Below are positions 31,403 to 40,190 of a stretch of DNA of 64,000 bases, piece by piece (the first letter of the stretch is position 1; each line of letters opens with the position of its first letter). Position numbers and translations under genes: made by a program. The stretch comes from Veillonella infantium (GTDB lineage Bacteria > Bacillota > Negativicutes > Veillonellales > Veillonellaceae), in NCBI RefSeq assembly GCF_002959895.1, contig NZ_PPDD01000001.1:186001-250000 (forward strand), given 5' to 3'. The notes under the pieces are model-generated. The model ran no database searches. It was not told the origin of the DNA and worked only from the letters and a program-made list of their open reading frames with translations.

Positions 31403-31857
31403 AACATTCCTCCTTAGCACTGACCAAATCTGGCTTATTATCTAGTAACATACATACAACCAAACTATGTATTCATATCCTTAGTATACTTATGTAAACC
31501 ACCATTTTCAAGAAAGGATTACGTATCAAACAGCTATCTCACTAAATGCGAAATTAAAATTTCGAGTCATAAGACATTCCATAGGACTTCAAACGCAAAG
31601 CTAGCCACCTCTAGAACGAGATGGCTAGTTTTGTTAAGCAAGTGTGTAAATGTATTTTCTTTACATATTCGGAGGCATCTGAAATATGTAAAGATTCTAA
31701 AGATGTAAAGTTCTTAGGGATAGAGCTAGGCATCATTTAGACTATTAGATTATTTAGACTAGCAAAATATTTAGACTAGTCTAAATATTGATACCATAGT
31801 ATAGTATTAAATCCTATACATCATGAAACACTATATGCTATCAAATTCTAAAATTCC
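31403..31857. other. Intergenic region between ClC and Fe-ADH genes
   Basis: No gene seen. It holds a hairpin at 31598-31636 (probable Fe-ADH terminator) and an 18-bp palindrome centred near 31777 (ATTTAGACTAGTCTAAAT) preceded by further TTAGACTA words, which may be a regulator site. Confidence 0.5.
31598..31636 (-). terminator. Hairpin, probable terminator of the Fe-ADH gene
   Basis: Arms AACTAGCCATCT and near-complement AGGTGGCTAGCT. T-rich on the plus-strand side, so the direction is uncertain. Confidence 0.5.
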
Positions 31858-33009
31858 TTAGAATATGGATTCATAGATACCGATGATTTCTTCCATAGAT
31901 GCATCTCTTGGGTTACCAGGTGTACATGCATCGTTGAAAGCAGATTCAGCGAGGAATGGAATGTCTTCCCGTTTTACGCCCGCTTCGCTAAGGGATTTAG
32001 GAATGCCTACATCATCAGCTAGTTTTTGGATCACATCGATGGCTGCTTGACGATATGTTTCTTGATCCATGCCGTCTACATCAGGAACGCCCATAACGCG
32101 AGCAATTTCACGATATTTTTCGCCTGTTGCAGGAGCATTGAATTTCAAGACTGCTGTTAAAAGCATAGCGCACGCTTTACCATGAGGGATATCGTACACA
32201 GCGCTCAATGGATGTGCCATAGAGTGAACAATACCAAGGCCTACGTTGGAGAAACCCATACCTGCAATATATTGACCAAGGGACATAGCTTCACGACCTG
32301 CGAAGTCACCAGCTACGGCGCTACGCAAGGAACGACCGATGATTTCAATAGCTTTCAAATGAAGCATATCAGTGAGTTCCCATGCACCTTTTGTAATGTA
32401 ACCTTCCACAGCATGAACGAGGGCATCCATACCGGTAGATGCGCAAAGACCAGTTGGCATCGATGCGGACATATCAGGATCCACGATGGCTACGATTGGA
32501 ATGTCATGAGGGTCAACACATACAAATTTGCGGTTCTTTTCAACATCTGTAATAACGTAGTTAATAGTAACCTCAGCGGCCGTACCAGATGTGGTAGACA
32601 CAGCAATAATCGGCAAGCATGGATGTTTCGTAGGTGCCACGCCTTCAAGACTACGCACATCGCCGAACTCAGGATTTGTAATAATCGTAGCAATAGCTTT
32701 ACTTGTATCAATAGCACTGCCACCGCCTACAGCAACGATAGCTTCAGCACCGGCCGCCTTACAAGCTGCCACACCAGATGTTACGTTTTCAATGGTTGGA
32801 TTCGGCTTAATATTGTCATATACATCATAAGCAATACCTGCCGCATCAAGTAGGTCTGTTACCTTTGTAGCTACCTTAAACTCAAATAAATCAGGTGTAG
32901 ACGTAACAAGAACCTTTTTAAAATGGCGATTCTTAATTTCGTTCACAATCTCCTGAATCGCCCCTTGCCCAAAATAGGACGTACCGTTCAACATAATTCT
33001 CCGAGCCAT
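31858..33009 (-). CDS. Iron-containing (group III) alcohol dehydrogenase
   Basis: 383 residues of the Fe-ADH family (FucO/1,3-propanediol dehydrogenase group), NAD-dependent. The nucleotide-binding GGGSAIDTSKAIA lies near residue 95. Metal ligands are read from GMDALVHAVEGY (Asp and His) and from VHSMAHPLSAVYDIPHGKACA (two His). Of two in-frame ATGs the second (33009) has better spacing to GGAG. The natural substrate cannot be deduced. A terminator-like hairpin lies directly before the RBS. Confidence 0.92.
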   Translation of the reverse strand: MARRIMLNGTSYFGQGAIQEIVNEIKNRHFKKVLVTSTPDLFEFKVATKVTDLLDAAGIAYDVYDNIKPNPTIENVTSGVAACKAAGAEAIVAVGGGSAIDTSKAIATIITNPEFGDVRSLEGVAPTKHPCLPIIAVSTTSGTAAEVTINYVITDVEKNRKFVCVDPHDIPIVAIVDPDMSASMPTGLCASTGMDALVHAVEGYITKGAWELTDMLHLKAIEIIGRSLRSAVAGDFAGREAMSLGQYIAGMGFSNVGLGIVHSMAHPLSAVYDIPHGKACAMLLTAVLKFNAPATGEKYREIARVMGVPDVDGMDQETYRQAAIDVIQKLADDVGIPKSLSEAGVKREDIPFLAESAFNDACTPGNPRDASMEEIIGIYESIF

Positions 33010-33029
33010 ATACATTCACTCCTAACGAA

Positions 33030-33084
33030 TAAAAAATAAACCGATAGAGAATAACTATACTAAGTAATTCTCTATCGGTTTATT
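33030..33084 (-). promoter_or_regulatory. Terminator-like hairpin in the Fe-ADH leader
   Basis: Arms AATAAACCGATAGAGAAT and complement, 18 bp, with TTTTTT on the minus strand, then GGAG and the Fe-ADH ATG within about 25 nt. There is no room for a promoter between the hairpin and the gene, so transcription must pass through it. Confidence 0.7.
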
Positions 33085-33189
33085 AAAATCCTTGAAACTG
33101 TGTTATGTATACACTATATAATCATTGTAATATTTCGTTTTCTCATCAAGCGTAATAGGGAATCTAAAGACTTAAACGGCTTAGACATA

Positions 33190-33950
33190 AGTCCCTCCTA
33201 CAAATCATAACCACCCGTAGAACGGGTGGTTTGCTCTGACCCTATAAGGGTCTTTCTCTAGTGGTGGCCCTCTAAAGAGGGCATTGAATGATCTGACAAC
33301 CACTCTATTACCACTGGCTGCCCCCTACTCGGGGGCTTTTCTTTTGCCTATTTTACTGGCTCACCCGTAAATGGGTCGGTATACTCTTTAAAGTTTAATG
33401 TATCTTGTGCTATATCTTCTTGTAGTTGATTGCGAATATATTCTTTTATCGCTCCTTCATATCGGCCTACCGTATCCACATAATATCCTCTACACCAAAA
33501 ATGTCTATTTCCATACTTATATTTTAAATTTGCGTGTTTATCGAATATCATGAGGCTACTTTTGCTTTTTAAATACCCCATAAAACTCGATACACTTAAA
33601 TGTGGTGGAATGGTTACTAGCATATGGATATGATCCGGACAGCATTCCGCCTCTATAATCTCTACATTTTTTCTCTTACATAAATCTCTTAGAATTTTAC
33701 CTACATCAGCTTTTATCCGACCATAAATTATTTGCCTTCTATACTTTGGAGCAAAAACAATATGATATTTACATCTCCATTTACTATGTGATAAGCTTTT
33801 TACGTCATTCATTGACATTGAACCTCCTATGTTGAAATGTTGTGGTTGCCAGACCAACTTCATTTTATCACTAGGAGGTTCTTTCCTTTTCTCTAAGAAA
33901 TTTTGCCGACCCCCAGTTTAACTGGGGGTTTAGTCATGCCTATTCGGCGT
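33190..33950 (-). mobile_element. IS200/IS605-family insertion sequence (tnpA only)
   Basis: A single HUH transposase gene (33348-33818) is flanked by subterminal hairpins instead of terminal inverted repeats: CCCCCAGTTT/AACTGGGGG at 33912-33932 on the tnpA 5' side, and ACCACCCGT/ACGGGTGGT at 33211-33231 on the 3' side. Further hairpins lie at 33268-33283 and 33321-33340. No TnpB. The exact ends are estimated. There is no GTGAAAG motif inside. Confidence 0.85.
33348..33818 (-). CDS. tnpA: IS200-like TnpA transposase
   Basis: A Y1 HUH single-strand transposase of 156 residues. The HUH motif is CPDHIHMLV (about residue 60) and the catalytic Tyr is in the C-terminal helix (IKEYIRNQLQ). The start is the ATG at 33818 with AGGAGG 4 nt upstream; a second ATG two codons later is equally possible. 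The frame is intact, so the element may be active. Confidence 0.93.
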   Translation of the reverse strand: MSMNDVKSLSHSKWRCKYHIVFAPKYRRQIIYGRIKADVGKILRDLCKRKNVEIIEAECCPDHIHMLVTIPPHLSVSSFMGYLKSKSSLMIFDKHANLKYKYGNRHFWCRGYYVDTVGRYEGAIKEYIRNQLQEDIAQDTLNFKEYTDPFTGEPVK

Positions 33951-33961
33951 ACAACAAAAAA

Positions 33962-33987
33962 GCTCGCCGACCCTTGAGTCGACGAGC
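33962..33987 (-). terminator. Terminator downstream of nagZ
   Basis: GCTCG.CGAC / GTCG.CGAGC stem, followed on the minus strand by TTTTTTG. The IS element lies just beyond it, so insertion would not disturb nagZ. Confidence 0.75.
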
Positions 33988-34145
33988 GTTGTACGTTGCC
34001 CGTAAGCTTCGCACAGTTTCTCTGTGTAATAACTATAACAAAGTTCTCCCTCGAGTGTCAACTCAGATGCGATTTCAATGAATAGTACTTCCACTTTCTA
34101 TATTCGTTATATGGTTAATTAATTCCTGCAACAAAAACAAATAGT

Positions 34146-35294
34146 CTAAGAAATTTTAGTTATCTTCATAAGCAAAATCCGTTTCACAGATTCATCGAGT
34201 CGTTCTTTAGAGATTCGGCCGTCTTTTACGGCTTTCATAAGGCCATTGTACGCTTCTTGCATGTGTTCGTACTCGTGGCATACGAGCAAGATATCGCTGC
34301 CAGCCAAGATAGATTGAACCGCCATATCGCCAAAGGTGTAGTGTTTTGCAAGAGCGCCCATATCCATATCATCCGTTACGACAACGCCGTTATAGCCCAT
34401 ATCCTTGCGCAACCAGTCTGTAATGATAGCTTTAGATAGACTAGATGGATGGTCTGGATCGATTTGAGGATACATCGCATGAGACACCATAATTGCATAT
34501 GTATTCGGTTTAGACTGTTTAATGAGGTCTACAAATACCTTTGTATCTTCATTCAACAATGTCTCTTTAGACACTGGCACAACACTGGTATCAGCATGTA
34601 AATCGACATCCGTTTTACCAATACCTGGGAAGTGTTTGTAAGAATACCACAAGCCCGCTTCATCATAGGCCTTGCCTACTGCACTGGCATAGCGTACGAC
34701 CTCATCAGGGTTCGTACTAAAGGAACGGCCATAGGTTAATCCCAAGTCCGCTACAGGAGCAAAATTAATGTTGAATCCCAAGTCTTTAAGTTCTGTACCA
34801 GACTGTTTTGCCAAGGATACCGCTTTCTCAATAGGCTCCTTGCCTAACTCTTCTGCTGGAGGGACCTTGATGAGCTGATCCTCCATGCGCGCTACGGCAC
34901 CGCCCTCTTGGTCGATGCCGATGAATAATGGCGTTAAACCGGCGCTTTTACCAGTTTTATTAATGTCCGCAATCAACGATTTCACTTGATCTTTGGACTC
35001 CATATTCCGATCAAACAAGATAATGCCGCCCACGCGGTACTCATTGAGCATAAACTTAGCATCATCGTTCAAGGTCTTGCCGTGGATACCAATCATCAAC
35101 AATTGCCCCACCTTGTCTGCATCAGACATATTAGCTACTAATTTATCCACCTTTTCCTCTGGTGAAAGCTCGCTCTGTGCCACAGATTCATAGGTTACAG
35201 GCTCTGCTTTAGAAGTAAATGGATTATGTAAACCGCAGCCCGTTGTAAGCGCCAATGCGCCAATCATCGTAGCCGCTACGATACGTCGAAACAT
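34146..35294 (-). CDS. nagZ: Beta-N-acetylhexosaminidase (GH3), lipoprotein
   Basis: Family 3 glycosidase removing N-acetylglucosamine, probably from muropeptides. The lipobox TTGC (Cys20) makes it a lipoprotein, unlike cytoplasmic NagZ of enterobacteria. The KHFPGIGKTDVDLHADT segment carries the Asp-His dyad. TDDMDMGAL carries the catalytic Asp nucleophile. The start at 35294 has TTGGAGG upstream. At 382 residues it contains only the barrel domain. Confidence 0.9.
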   Translation of the reverse strand: MFRRIVAATMIGALALTTGCGLHNPFTSKAEPVTYESVAQSELSPEEKVDKLVANMSDADKVGQLLMIGIHGKTLNDDAKFMLNEYRVGGIILFDRNMESKDQVKSLIADINKTGKSAGLTPLFIGIDQEGGAVARMEDQLIKVPPAEELGKEPIEKAVSLAKQSGTELKDLGFNINFAPVADLGLTYGRSFSTNPDEVVRYASAVGKAYDEAGLWYSYKHFPGIGKTDVDLHADTSVVPVSKETLLNEDTKVFVDLIKQSKPNTYAIMVSHAMYPQIDPDHPSSLSKAIITDWLRKDMGYNGVVVTDDMDMGALAKHYTFGDMAVQSILAGSDILLVCHEYEHMQEAYNGLMKAVKDGRISKERLDESVKRILLMKITKIS

Positions 35295-35390
35295 ATATAC
35301 CTCCAAAATCTCTAAAAAGTATTATGTATAGTATATCAAATAATAAAGACAACCCCAACAAGGCCAATACATGTAGTGCATCGTGAGCGT

Positions 35391-35453
35391 AAAAAAGACT
35401 ATTACTCAAAACCTACGAATACATACCGTATTGATTCCAAGTAATAGTCTTTA
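35391..35453 (-). terminator. Terminator of the BFD-like gene
   Basis: AAAGACTATTAC arms around a 37-nt loop, with a CTTTTTTA tail on the minus strand. Confidence 0.7.
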
Positions 35454-35511
35454 TATGAGTTAAGAGTAAATTTACGCTTAACTTTTGCTTAGTCTTAAAT
35501 TTTGCTTAGTT

Positions 35512-35745
35512 TTAAATTTTACCTTGCTCTTTCATTTCTGCTAAGAGCTTTACGATGCGAGGGCCACAGCCTTTACCACCGCAAGCACCCGTGCCAGCAC
35601 GAGTTGCTTCTTTTACCTCAGGAAATGTATGAGCACCATTTAAAATGGCTTCTTTAATCGTTTTGCGTGTAATGCTACGACATGTGCACACCTTTGTAAG
35701 CTTGTCCAGAATCGCCTCTGGCACTTGATTTTCTTCAAAATCCAT
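35512..35745 (-). CDS. BFD-like [2Fe-2S]-binding protein
   Basis: 77 residues with the BFD/NifU-like cysteine pattern CxC (VCTCRSI) and, 32 residues on, CGGKGC. This is the fold of bacterioferritin-associated ferredoxin and of [2Fe-2S] modules in redox enzymes. The start at 35745 has AGAGGA upstream. It stands alone, with no bacterioferritin nearby. A role in iron mobilisation or electron transfer is inference. Confidence 0.85.
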   Translation of the reverse strand: MDFEENQVPEAILDKLTKVCTCRSITRKTIKEAILNGAHTFPEVKEATRAGTGACGGKGCGPRIVKLLAEMKEQGKI

Positions 35746-35766
35746 ATGTATTCCTCTTCTATTCAC

Positions 35767-36026
35767 TTGAATATCTATATACTATATCAATTTAATATAT
35801 CGATTTACGTACCGACTTAATATATCGATTGACGTATCGATGCAGTGTATTGATTTACATATCGATGTACTGGCCCAATTGCCCCTATCAATAGTATCTA
35901 AAATACACTGTCATATTAATATATCGAAAATTTACGATTTCTATACTTAGTATATCATATCCTAAAAGCTATATCGATAGTTTTTAATATAAATATAACT
36001 ATAATTTTGTTCATACTTATAACACA
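35767..36026. other. AT-rich region with repeated ATATCGAT words
   Basis: Upstream of the BFD-like gene the words ATATCGAT, GTATCGAT or ATATCGAA occur about six times within 200 bp (35797, 35821, 35835, 35857, 35923, 35972). No gene seen. They could be operator sites. Confidence 0.5.
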
Positions 36027-36072
36027 AAAAAGCCTCTACCATAGATTTATCACCTATATAGTAGAGGCTTTC
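36027..36072 (-). terminator. Terminator of the site-2-protease-like gene
   Basis: Arms AAGCCTCTAC / GTAGAGGCTT with a TTTTTTG tail on the minus strand. Confidence 0.8.
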
Positions 36073-36083
36073 ACCAAATATAT

Positions 36084-36710
36084 TTATAAAATCGTCCCAA
36101 TGATTGCAAAGTAAATTTTGAAAATTGTTTGTTGTAATGGGCGGATTACCATAGAAATAATCGGTGTATTAATAAGGATGATAAAGAAGATCAAGTTAAT
36201 CATCCCTAATTGGTAATATTTAATTTGCCATTCTGTCGGTAGCCACGGCAAAATGATATTAAAACCAGGTAATGGTGGGAATGGAATTAAGCAGAAAATA
36301 GAAAGGCCGATGCTATACAAAATAATGTATTGCATAACCATCGGTAAACCCGGGGACTGCATAAGATTCAAATTACCCAAAAGTACGTATATGAAAGTAA
36401 ATACGAACCCTGTAATCAGGCCTGCTATAGGACCTGCAAAAGCAAGTAGGCTCATATCACGGCGTGGGTCTTTAAAATAAGATGGATTAATAGCCATCCC
36501 TTTAGGCCAGCCAAAGCCAACTAGAATGATACAGATTGTACCTATTAAATCAAGGTGTGCCAAAGGAGATAATGTGAGGCGCCCCGCCATCCGAGGTGTT
36601 GGATCGCCAAACCAGGTAGCTACTTTGGCCTCTGCATATCCAAAGATAGAAAAAACGATGATAATAGCAGGAATACTAGCTAATATCTGTATCGGATTTA
36701 AATCAAACAT
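36084..36710 (-). CDS. Site-2 protease (M50, YwhC-like) homologue lacking the catalytic residues
   Basis: A 208-residue membrane protein that aligns with small S2P-type proteins over its length: it keeps GDPTPRMAGRLTLSPLAHLDLIG, the GWPKGMAINPSYFK block and the AGPIAG motif. The zinc-binding HExxH, normally reading HEYAH just before the GDPT block, is here FGYAE (residues 23-27), and the third ligand Asp in the PPLDG motif is Pro (FPPLPG). All three zinc ligands and the catalytic Glu are therefore gone, while the fold-defining segments are intact. It cannot be a zinc protease as read. The start at 36710 has AAAGGAG upstream. Confidence 0.85.
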   Translation of the reverse strand: MFDLNPIQILASIPAIIIVFSIFGYAEAKVATWFGDPTPRMAGRLTLSPLAHLDLIGTICIILVGFGWPKGMAINPSYFKDPRRDMSLLAFAGPIAGLITGFVFTFIYVLLGNLNLMQSPGLPMVMQYIILYSIGLSIFCLIPFPPLPGFNIILPWLPTEWQIKYYQLGMINLIFFIILINTPIISMVIRPLQQTIFKIYFAIIGTIL

Positions 36711-36796
36711 AGAACTCCTTTATATGTTAACTAACATGTTTATGAACTATATATCATATATAGATTACATAACACGTTGATGTATTACATAATTTC

Positions 36797-37567
36797 TTAT
36801 TGTTTAGCTTCCCATGCGGTGTAGCCGTCTTGAATGCAACGAAGGGCATTCAAGGTGCGTGGATAACCGATGTACGGCACGCATTGGGAGGCGATATTAA
36901 TCAAATATTGTTTGCTGTTCCCTACGTTCAAGTTCCCTTCTACGTGAGCCTTGAGCTGAGGTTCACAGCCACCTTGAGCGGCCAAGAAGCAAAAGGTAAT
37001 CATTTCGCGGTGAGCCACGCTCAAGCCTTTACGCGTGTAATAGTCGCCAAACATATTAGCAAGCCACTTTTTGATGTGACGTGTATCTTCAGGGCCTTCT
37101 TCGTAAGAATGACGCACAGATTCACCAAAGATTTCCACCTGTTTTTCTACGCCCTTTTCAAGACGAGATGCAGCAGTAATTGTACTGCGAGATGGATCCG
37201 CAACAGTTTCCCCTCGATAGTCAAAAATCTTATTTGTAACCTTAAAGAATGGACGCACACGACCAATGCCAAGATATGGCACAGCTTGATAAATAAGCTC
37301 GATTACTTCATCGGGAATCAAGCCAAAGTTAAGTGCTGCCGGTAGCATCAACGCATATTCATCCACAGCAGATGCCCCTACTAATGTAGCAAGGATAGCC
37401 AAGAAGCGATCCTTGGCAGGCACATTACGCCCCTCTTCAGTGATAACTTCATCGAATGCAAAATTATCAAATAAAACTTCAAACTCAGGATCAATATAAC
37501 CTGCAGGGGCCGCAATATCAGGGAACATGCGCTCCGTATAAGCTTGAGCAAATTCAGATTTAGACAT
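36797..37567 (-). CDS. Carboxymuconolactone decarboxylase (CMD)-family protein
   Basis: 256 residues with two CMD/AhpD-like helical repeats: an N-terminal one around EEGRNVPAKDRFLAILATL and a C-terminal one around GLSVAHREMITFCFLAAQGGCEPQLKAH. The CxxC/His triad of peroxidase AhpD is not present, so I do not call it a peroxidase. The start at 37567 has GGAGG upstream. Function unknown. Confidence 0.82.
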   Translation of the reverse strand: MSKSEFAQAYTERMFPDIAAPAGYIDPEFEVLFDNFAFDEVITEEGRNVPAKDRFLAILATLVGASAVDEYALMLPAALNFGLIPDEVIELIYQAVPYLGIGRVRPFFKVTNKIFDYRGETVADPSRSTITAASRLEKGVEKQVEIFGESVRHSYEEGPEDTRHIKKWLANMFGDYYTRKGLSVAHREMITFCFLAAQGGCEPQLKAHVEGNLNVGNSKQYLINIASQCVPYIGYPRTLNALRCIQDGYTAWEAKQ

Positions 37568-37588
37568 AGGAAACCTCCATAAACAACA

Positions 37589-37620
37589 CTGGTGAAAGCC
37601 CAAAGGAGCTTTCACCAGCA
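37589..37620 (-). terminator. Hairpin terminator made of inverted GTGAAAG motifs
   Basis: ACTGGTGAAAGC and GCTTTCACCAGC form a 12-bp near-perfect stem with an 8-nt loop, 36 nt beyond the stop of the secreted-protein gene. See findings on GTGAAAG. Confidence 0.75.
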
Positions 37621-37655
37621 ATAGTTATGTAATTATTACGGCTTGCGCCATCAAA

Positions 37656-38054
37656 TTATAAAGCTGGGAAAGAGAAGTCAGTGCCGTATACTTCTTTCCA
37701 AGCAGCCAAGAACATATTGTATTCATTGGAACCAGGAGTGATTTGGTAAGCTTGACCATCTGGAGCGAAACGATATACAGTATGCAAACTTGGATGAACA
37801 ATGTATTTGAACAATGTAGCTTCACCATATTGGTTATTATGCATGTTAATTACATTGATGCCGAATACATAGTTACGGCTACTATCGATACCTTTGAACT
37901 CAGATGCTTTATCGAAGAAATACGTTTCTGCACCATTTGCACTATTTGGAACCTCTGGGTAGTTAGCCAAACCATTCCAGTTTGCTGCGTTTGCAACGCC
38001 ACCCACTAATAATGTACCTGCTAATACAAATGCACCTAATAAATTTTTATTCAT
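37656..38054 (-). CDS. Small secreted protein, function unknown
   Basis: 132 residues. The signal peptide MNKNLLGAFVLAGTLLVGG is cleaved near ANAA. The mature part is acidic and aromatic, with a region resembling small secreted Veillonella proteins (FKYIVHPSLHTVYRFAPDG), but I cannot name a family. The start at 38054 has AGGAGAG upstream. Confidence 0.7.
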   Translation of the reverse strand: MNKNLLGAFVLAGTLLVGGVANAANWNGLANYPEVPNSANGAETYFFDKASEFKGIDSSRNYVFGINVINMHNNQYGEATLFKYIVHPSLHTVYRFAPDGQAYQITPGSNEYNMFLAAWKEVYGTDFSFPAL

Positions 38055-38214
38055 AATGCTCTCCTTTTTGCCTTTCGGCATCTCACGACAGGTCATGCTC
38101 TCACATGACCTCAGTACAATACGCTATATGTATAGTATATCACATTTTATGAAAATATTAGATATATTAAATTACAGAATGTATGCATATGAGATTTTAC
38201 TAGAGTAAACTAAA

Positions 38215-38733
38215 TTAGCGCTTACCATTTCCTGCTGTTCTTGCATTTGCGTTATCGATTGCTTCTAACAATTTGTTAAGCAATGCACGCAATTGACGCG
38301 TTTCTTCAACATCAAAGATTGGGCCTGCAGCTTCAGACAAACGACGTGGCACATGAACTGCTTCGTCACGCAATGCTTTACCTGTCTCAGTAAGAGTTAC
38401 CATAACTACACGTTCATCTTGACGACTGCGCTTACGCTTCAAGAATGCTTTTGCTTCTAATTTCTTTAAAAGTGGTGTTAACGTACCAGAATCAAGGCGC
38501 AATACTTGGCCTAATTCTTTAACGGATAAGTCACCATATTGCCACAATGCCATCATTACGATGTATTGAGTATATGTCAAATTCAAAGGATCCAAGTGAC
38601 TACGATATGCATTAACAATCTCCTTCGCCACTACATAAAGTGGGAAGCTCAACTGGTTTTCTAATTTTAAATATTCGAAATCTGGAACATCTTCTTTATG
38701 TTTATAACCTTCGAGTACGCCAATTTCTGCCAT
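38215..38733 (-). CDS. MarR-family transcriptional regulator
   Basis: 172 residues with the winged-helix MarR core: YTQYIVMMALWQYGDLSVKELG, LDSGTLTPLLKKLEA (recognition helix) and RSRQDERVVMVTLTETG (wing). Most similar in layout to OhrR/MarR sensors, but there is no N-terminal Cys. The start at 38733 has TGGAGG upstream. It is divergent from a nitroreductase gene, the usual arrangement of a MarR and its target, with a perfect 12-bp palindrome in the intergenic region. Confidence 0.92.
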   Translation of the reverse strand: MAEIGVLEGYKHKEDVPDFEYLKLENQLSFPLYVVAKEIVNAYRSHLDPLNLTYTQYIVMMALWQYGDLSVKELGQVLRLDSGTLTPLLKKLEAKAFLKRKRSRQDERVVMVTLTETGKALRDEAVHVPRRLSEAAGPIFDVEETRQLRALLNKLLEAIDNANARTAGNGKR

Positions 38734-38762
38734 ATTCTACCTCCATATGCACACAATAATCT

Positions 38763-38774
38763 ACAATTAATTGT
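38763..38774. promoter_or_regulatory. Candidate MarR operator
   Basis: The perfect palindrome ACAATTAATTGT lies 30 bp upstream of the marR start, followed by a half-site TGTACACAATT. Inferred from position and symmetry only. Confidence 0.5.
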
Positions 38775-39071
38775 ACACAATTCTACGGTAAACAGTCAAC
38801 GCAAAAAGCCTACTTTGTCCATATTTTTTTTAATTTGTCAATTAATTAATGTATTTTTTCTTATTCGTTAATAATTGCCGATTTCTATAGAATTCATGAG
38901 AAAAAATTTTACCATAAAACTGTGGACTTATTAATAATTTTTTTTGATATCAGAACTTATTTTTCTTGTATAGTTAGATACCTTGGTTAAAATGTGACCC
39001 CTCCTAGTTTTTCCTTGTAGTATAATAAAAGAAGCTCTATATCAAAATCTCGTTTGTCATAGGAGGCCCTC

Positions 39072-39662
39072 ATGAATACCTTAGAATGTATCAAAACTCG
39101 TCATAGTACGCGTAAATTTAAAGCTGATCAATTATCTCGAGAGCTCATCAATGAAGTGCTCGACGCTGGTCGCCGTGCTCCATCTGGTGGCAATACGCAA
39201 TTAACACATTTCATGGTTATCACGAACCAAGATGTGCTAAGCGAGCTAGTAACACTCGTTCAAGAAGAATACGGCAAAATGCCGATTACAGAAAACACAT
39301 TACCATATATGGTGAATATCATTAAAATGTCCGCTGAAGGCAAATTTGTATTTAACTATGGGGCGCCTGTACTCATCGTATTGGCTAGCAAACCAAGTTA
39401 TGCCAATAACTTTGCTGACGTGTCATGTGCGATGCAAAACATGATGCTCGCTTGCAACGAACTCGACCTTGGTAGCTGCTGGGTGAACCAAATTCGCCAT
39501 CTTCAAGATAACAAACGCATTCAAGCTAAAATGCGTGAACTCGGCCTCGGCGAAGATGAAAAAGTCTATGCTAGCCTTGCTATCGGTTATCCAGACTTAC
39601 CAAATGGTCTTAACCGCCGCGAAATCGAGCCAAAAGGCTACAAAGTAACATATGTAGATTAA
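39072..39662 (+). CDS. Nitroreductase-family flavoprotein
   Basis: 196 residues. The FMN-binding pattern is seen in KTRHSTRKFK, the APSGGNTQ phosphate-contact segment and the C-terminal LAIGYPD. Members reduce nitroaromatics, quinones or flavins with NAD(P)H. The start at 39072 has AGGAGG upstream. Divergent from and probably controlled by the MarR regulator. Confidence 0.9.
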   Translation: MNTLECIKTRHSTRKFKADQLSRELINEVLDAGRRAPSGGNTQLTHFMVITNQDVLSELVTLVQEEYGKMPITENTLPYMVNIIKMSAEGKFVFNYGAPVLIVLASKPSYANNFADVSCAMQNMMLACNELDLGSCWVNQIRHLQDNKRIQAKMRELGLGEDEKVYASLAIGYPDLPNGLNRREIEPKGYKVTYVD

Positions 39663-39761
39663 TGATATAGTTTACCTACAACTATGCCTATAAGAGAATT
39701 AATTGAATAATCAAACACGTATTTCTTTGAATACCAAAATAAGTAATTCTCTAAATATAAA

Positions 39762-39814
39762 AGCGCTATCAATTCCACTACTCATACAGAGTTGTTATCG
39801 GAATTGATAGCGCT
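39762..39814 (+). terminator. Terminator after the nitroreductase gene
   Basis: 15-bp arms AGCGCTATCAATTCC / complement, TATTTTATT tail on the plus strand. Confidence 0.8.
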
Positions 39815-39881
39815 ATTTTATTGATTATATTACGTTTTAGCTCATGACATCTTAGCAATCAGATCAGTGGATGAATTTTAA

Positions 39882-40013
39882 TTACCCTTCAAACACGCGT
39901 TTACGAGCTGCTTTTACAAGAACGATATCTGCTGCTTCTACAGCAATATCACTGCCTACACCGCCCATGGCGATACCTACATCAGATTTCTTAAGGGCTG
40001 GCGCATCGTTCAT
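39882..40013 (-). pseudogene. Fragment of a heavy-metal P-type ATPase P-domain
   Basis: A 43-codon frame on the minus strand reads [18 protein letters not shown], then [14 protein letters not shown], then stop. This is the hinge region of P1B-type ATPases (GDGINDAPAL... with the conserved GIAMG). Everything before GDGI and after IVLV is missing. There is no RBS. It lies 1.6 kb downstream, in the same orientation, of a membrane-only P-type ATPase homologue (41644), with the GlpT-like gene in between on the other strand, so both may descend from one broken locus. Confidence 0.82.
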
Positions 40014-40190
40014 ATATCTTGATAATCAAATGGATTTTTATATAGAAGATATTTTAATGTTCTACAACCTATGCGCTTATCCCATAATGGTGCGTTAAAA
40101 TAACTATTTATCATAATTAAAAATAAAATATAGTCGACTTTTAGTCATACATGGTATGATTACAATGGCATTTTGTAGAAAGGATGTGTG

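Noticed and set aside
32182-32853. 223-codon plus-strand frame inside the Fe-ADH gene
   Set aside because: Opposite-strand shadow of a clear Fe-ADH, without RBS or recognisable protein character.
33190-33950. IS605 element with TnpB/RNA-guided nuclease
   Set aside because: Only tnpA is present. No tnpB frame or omega-RNA-like region follows it.
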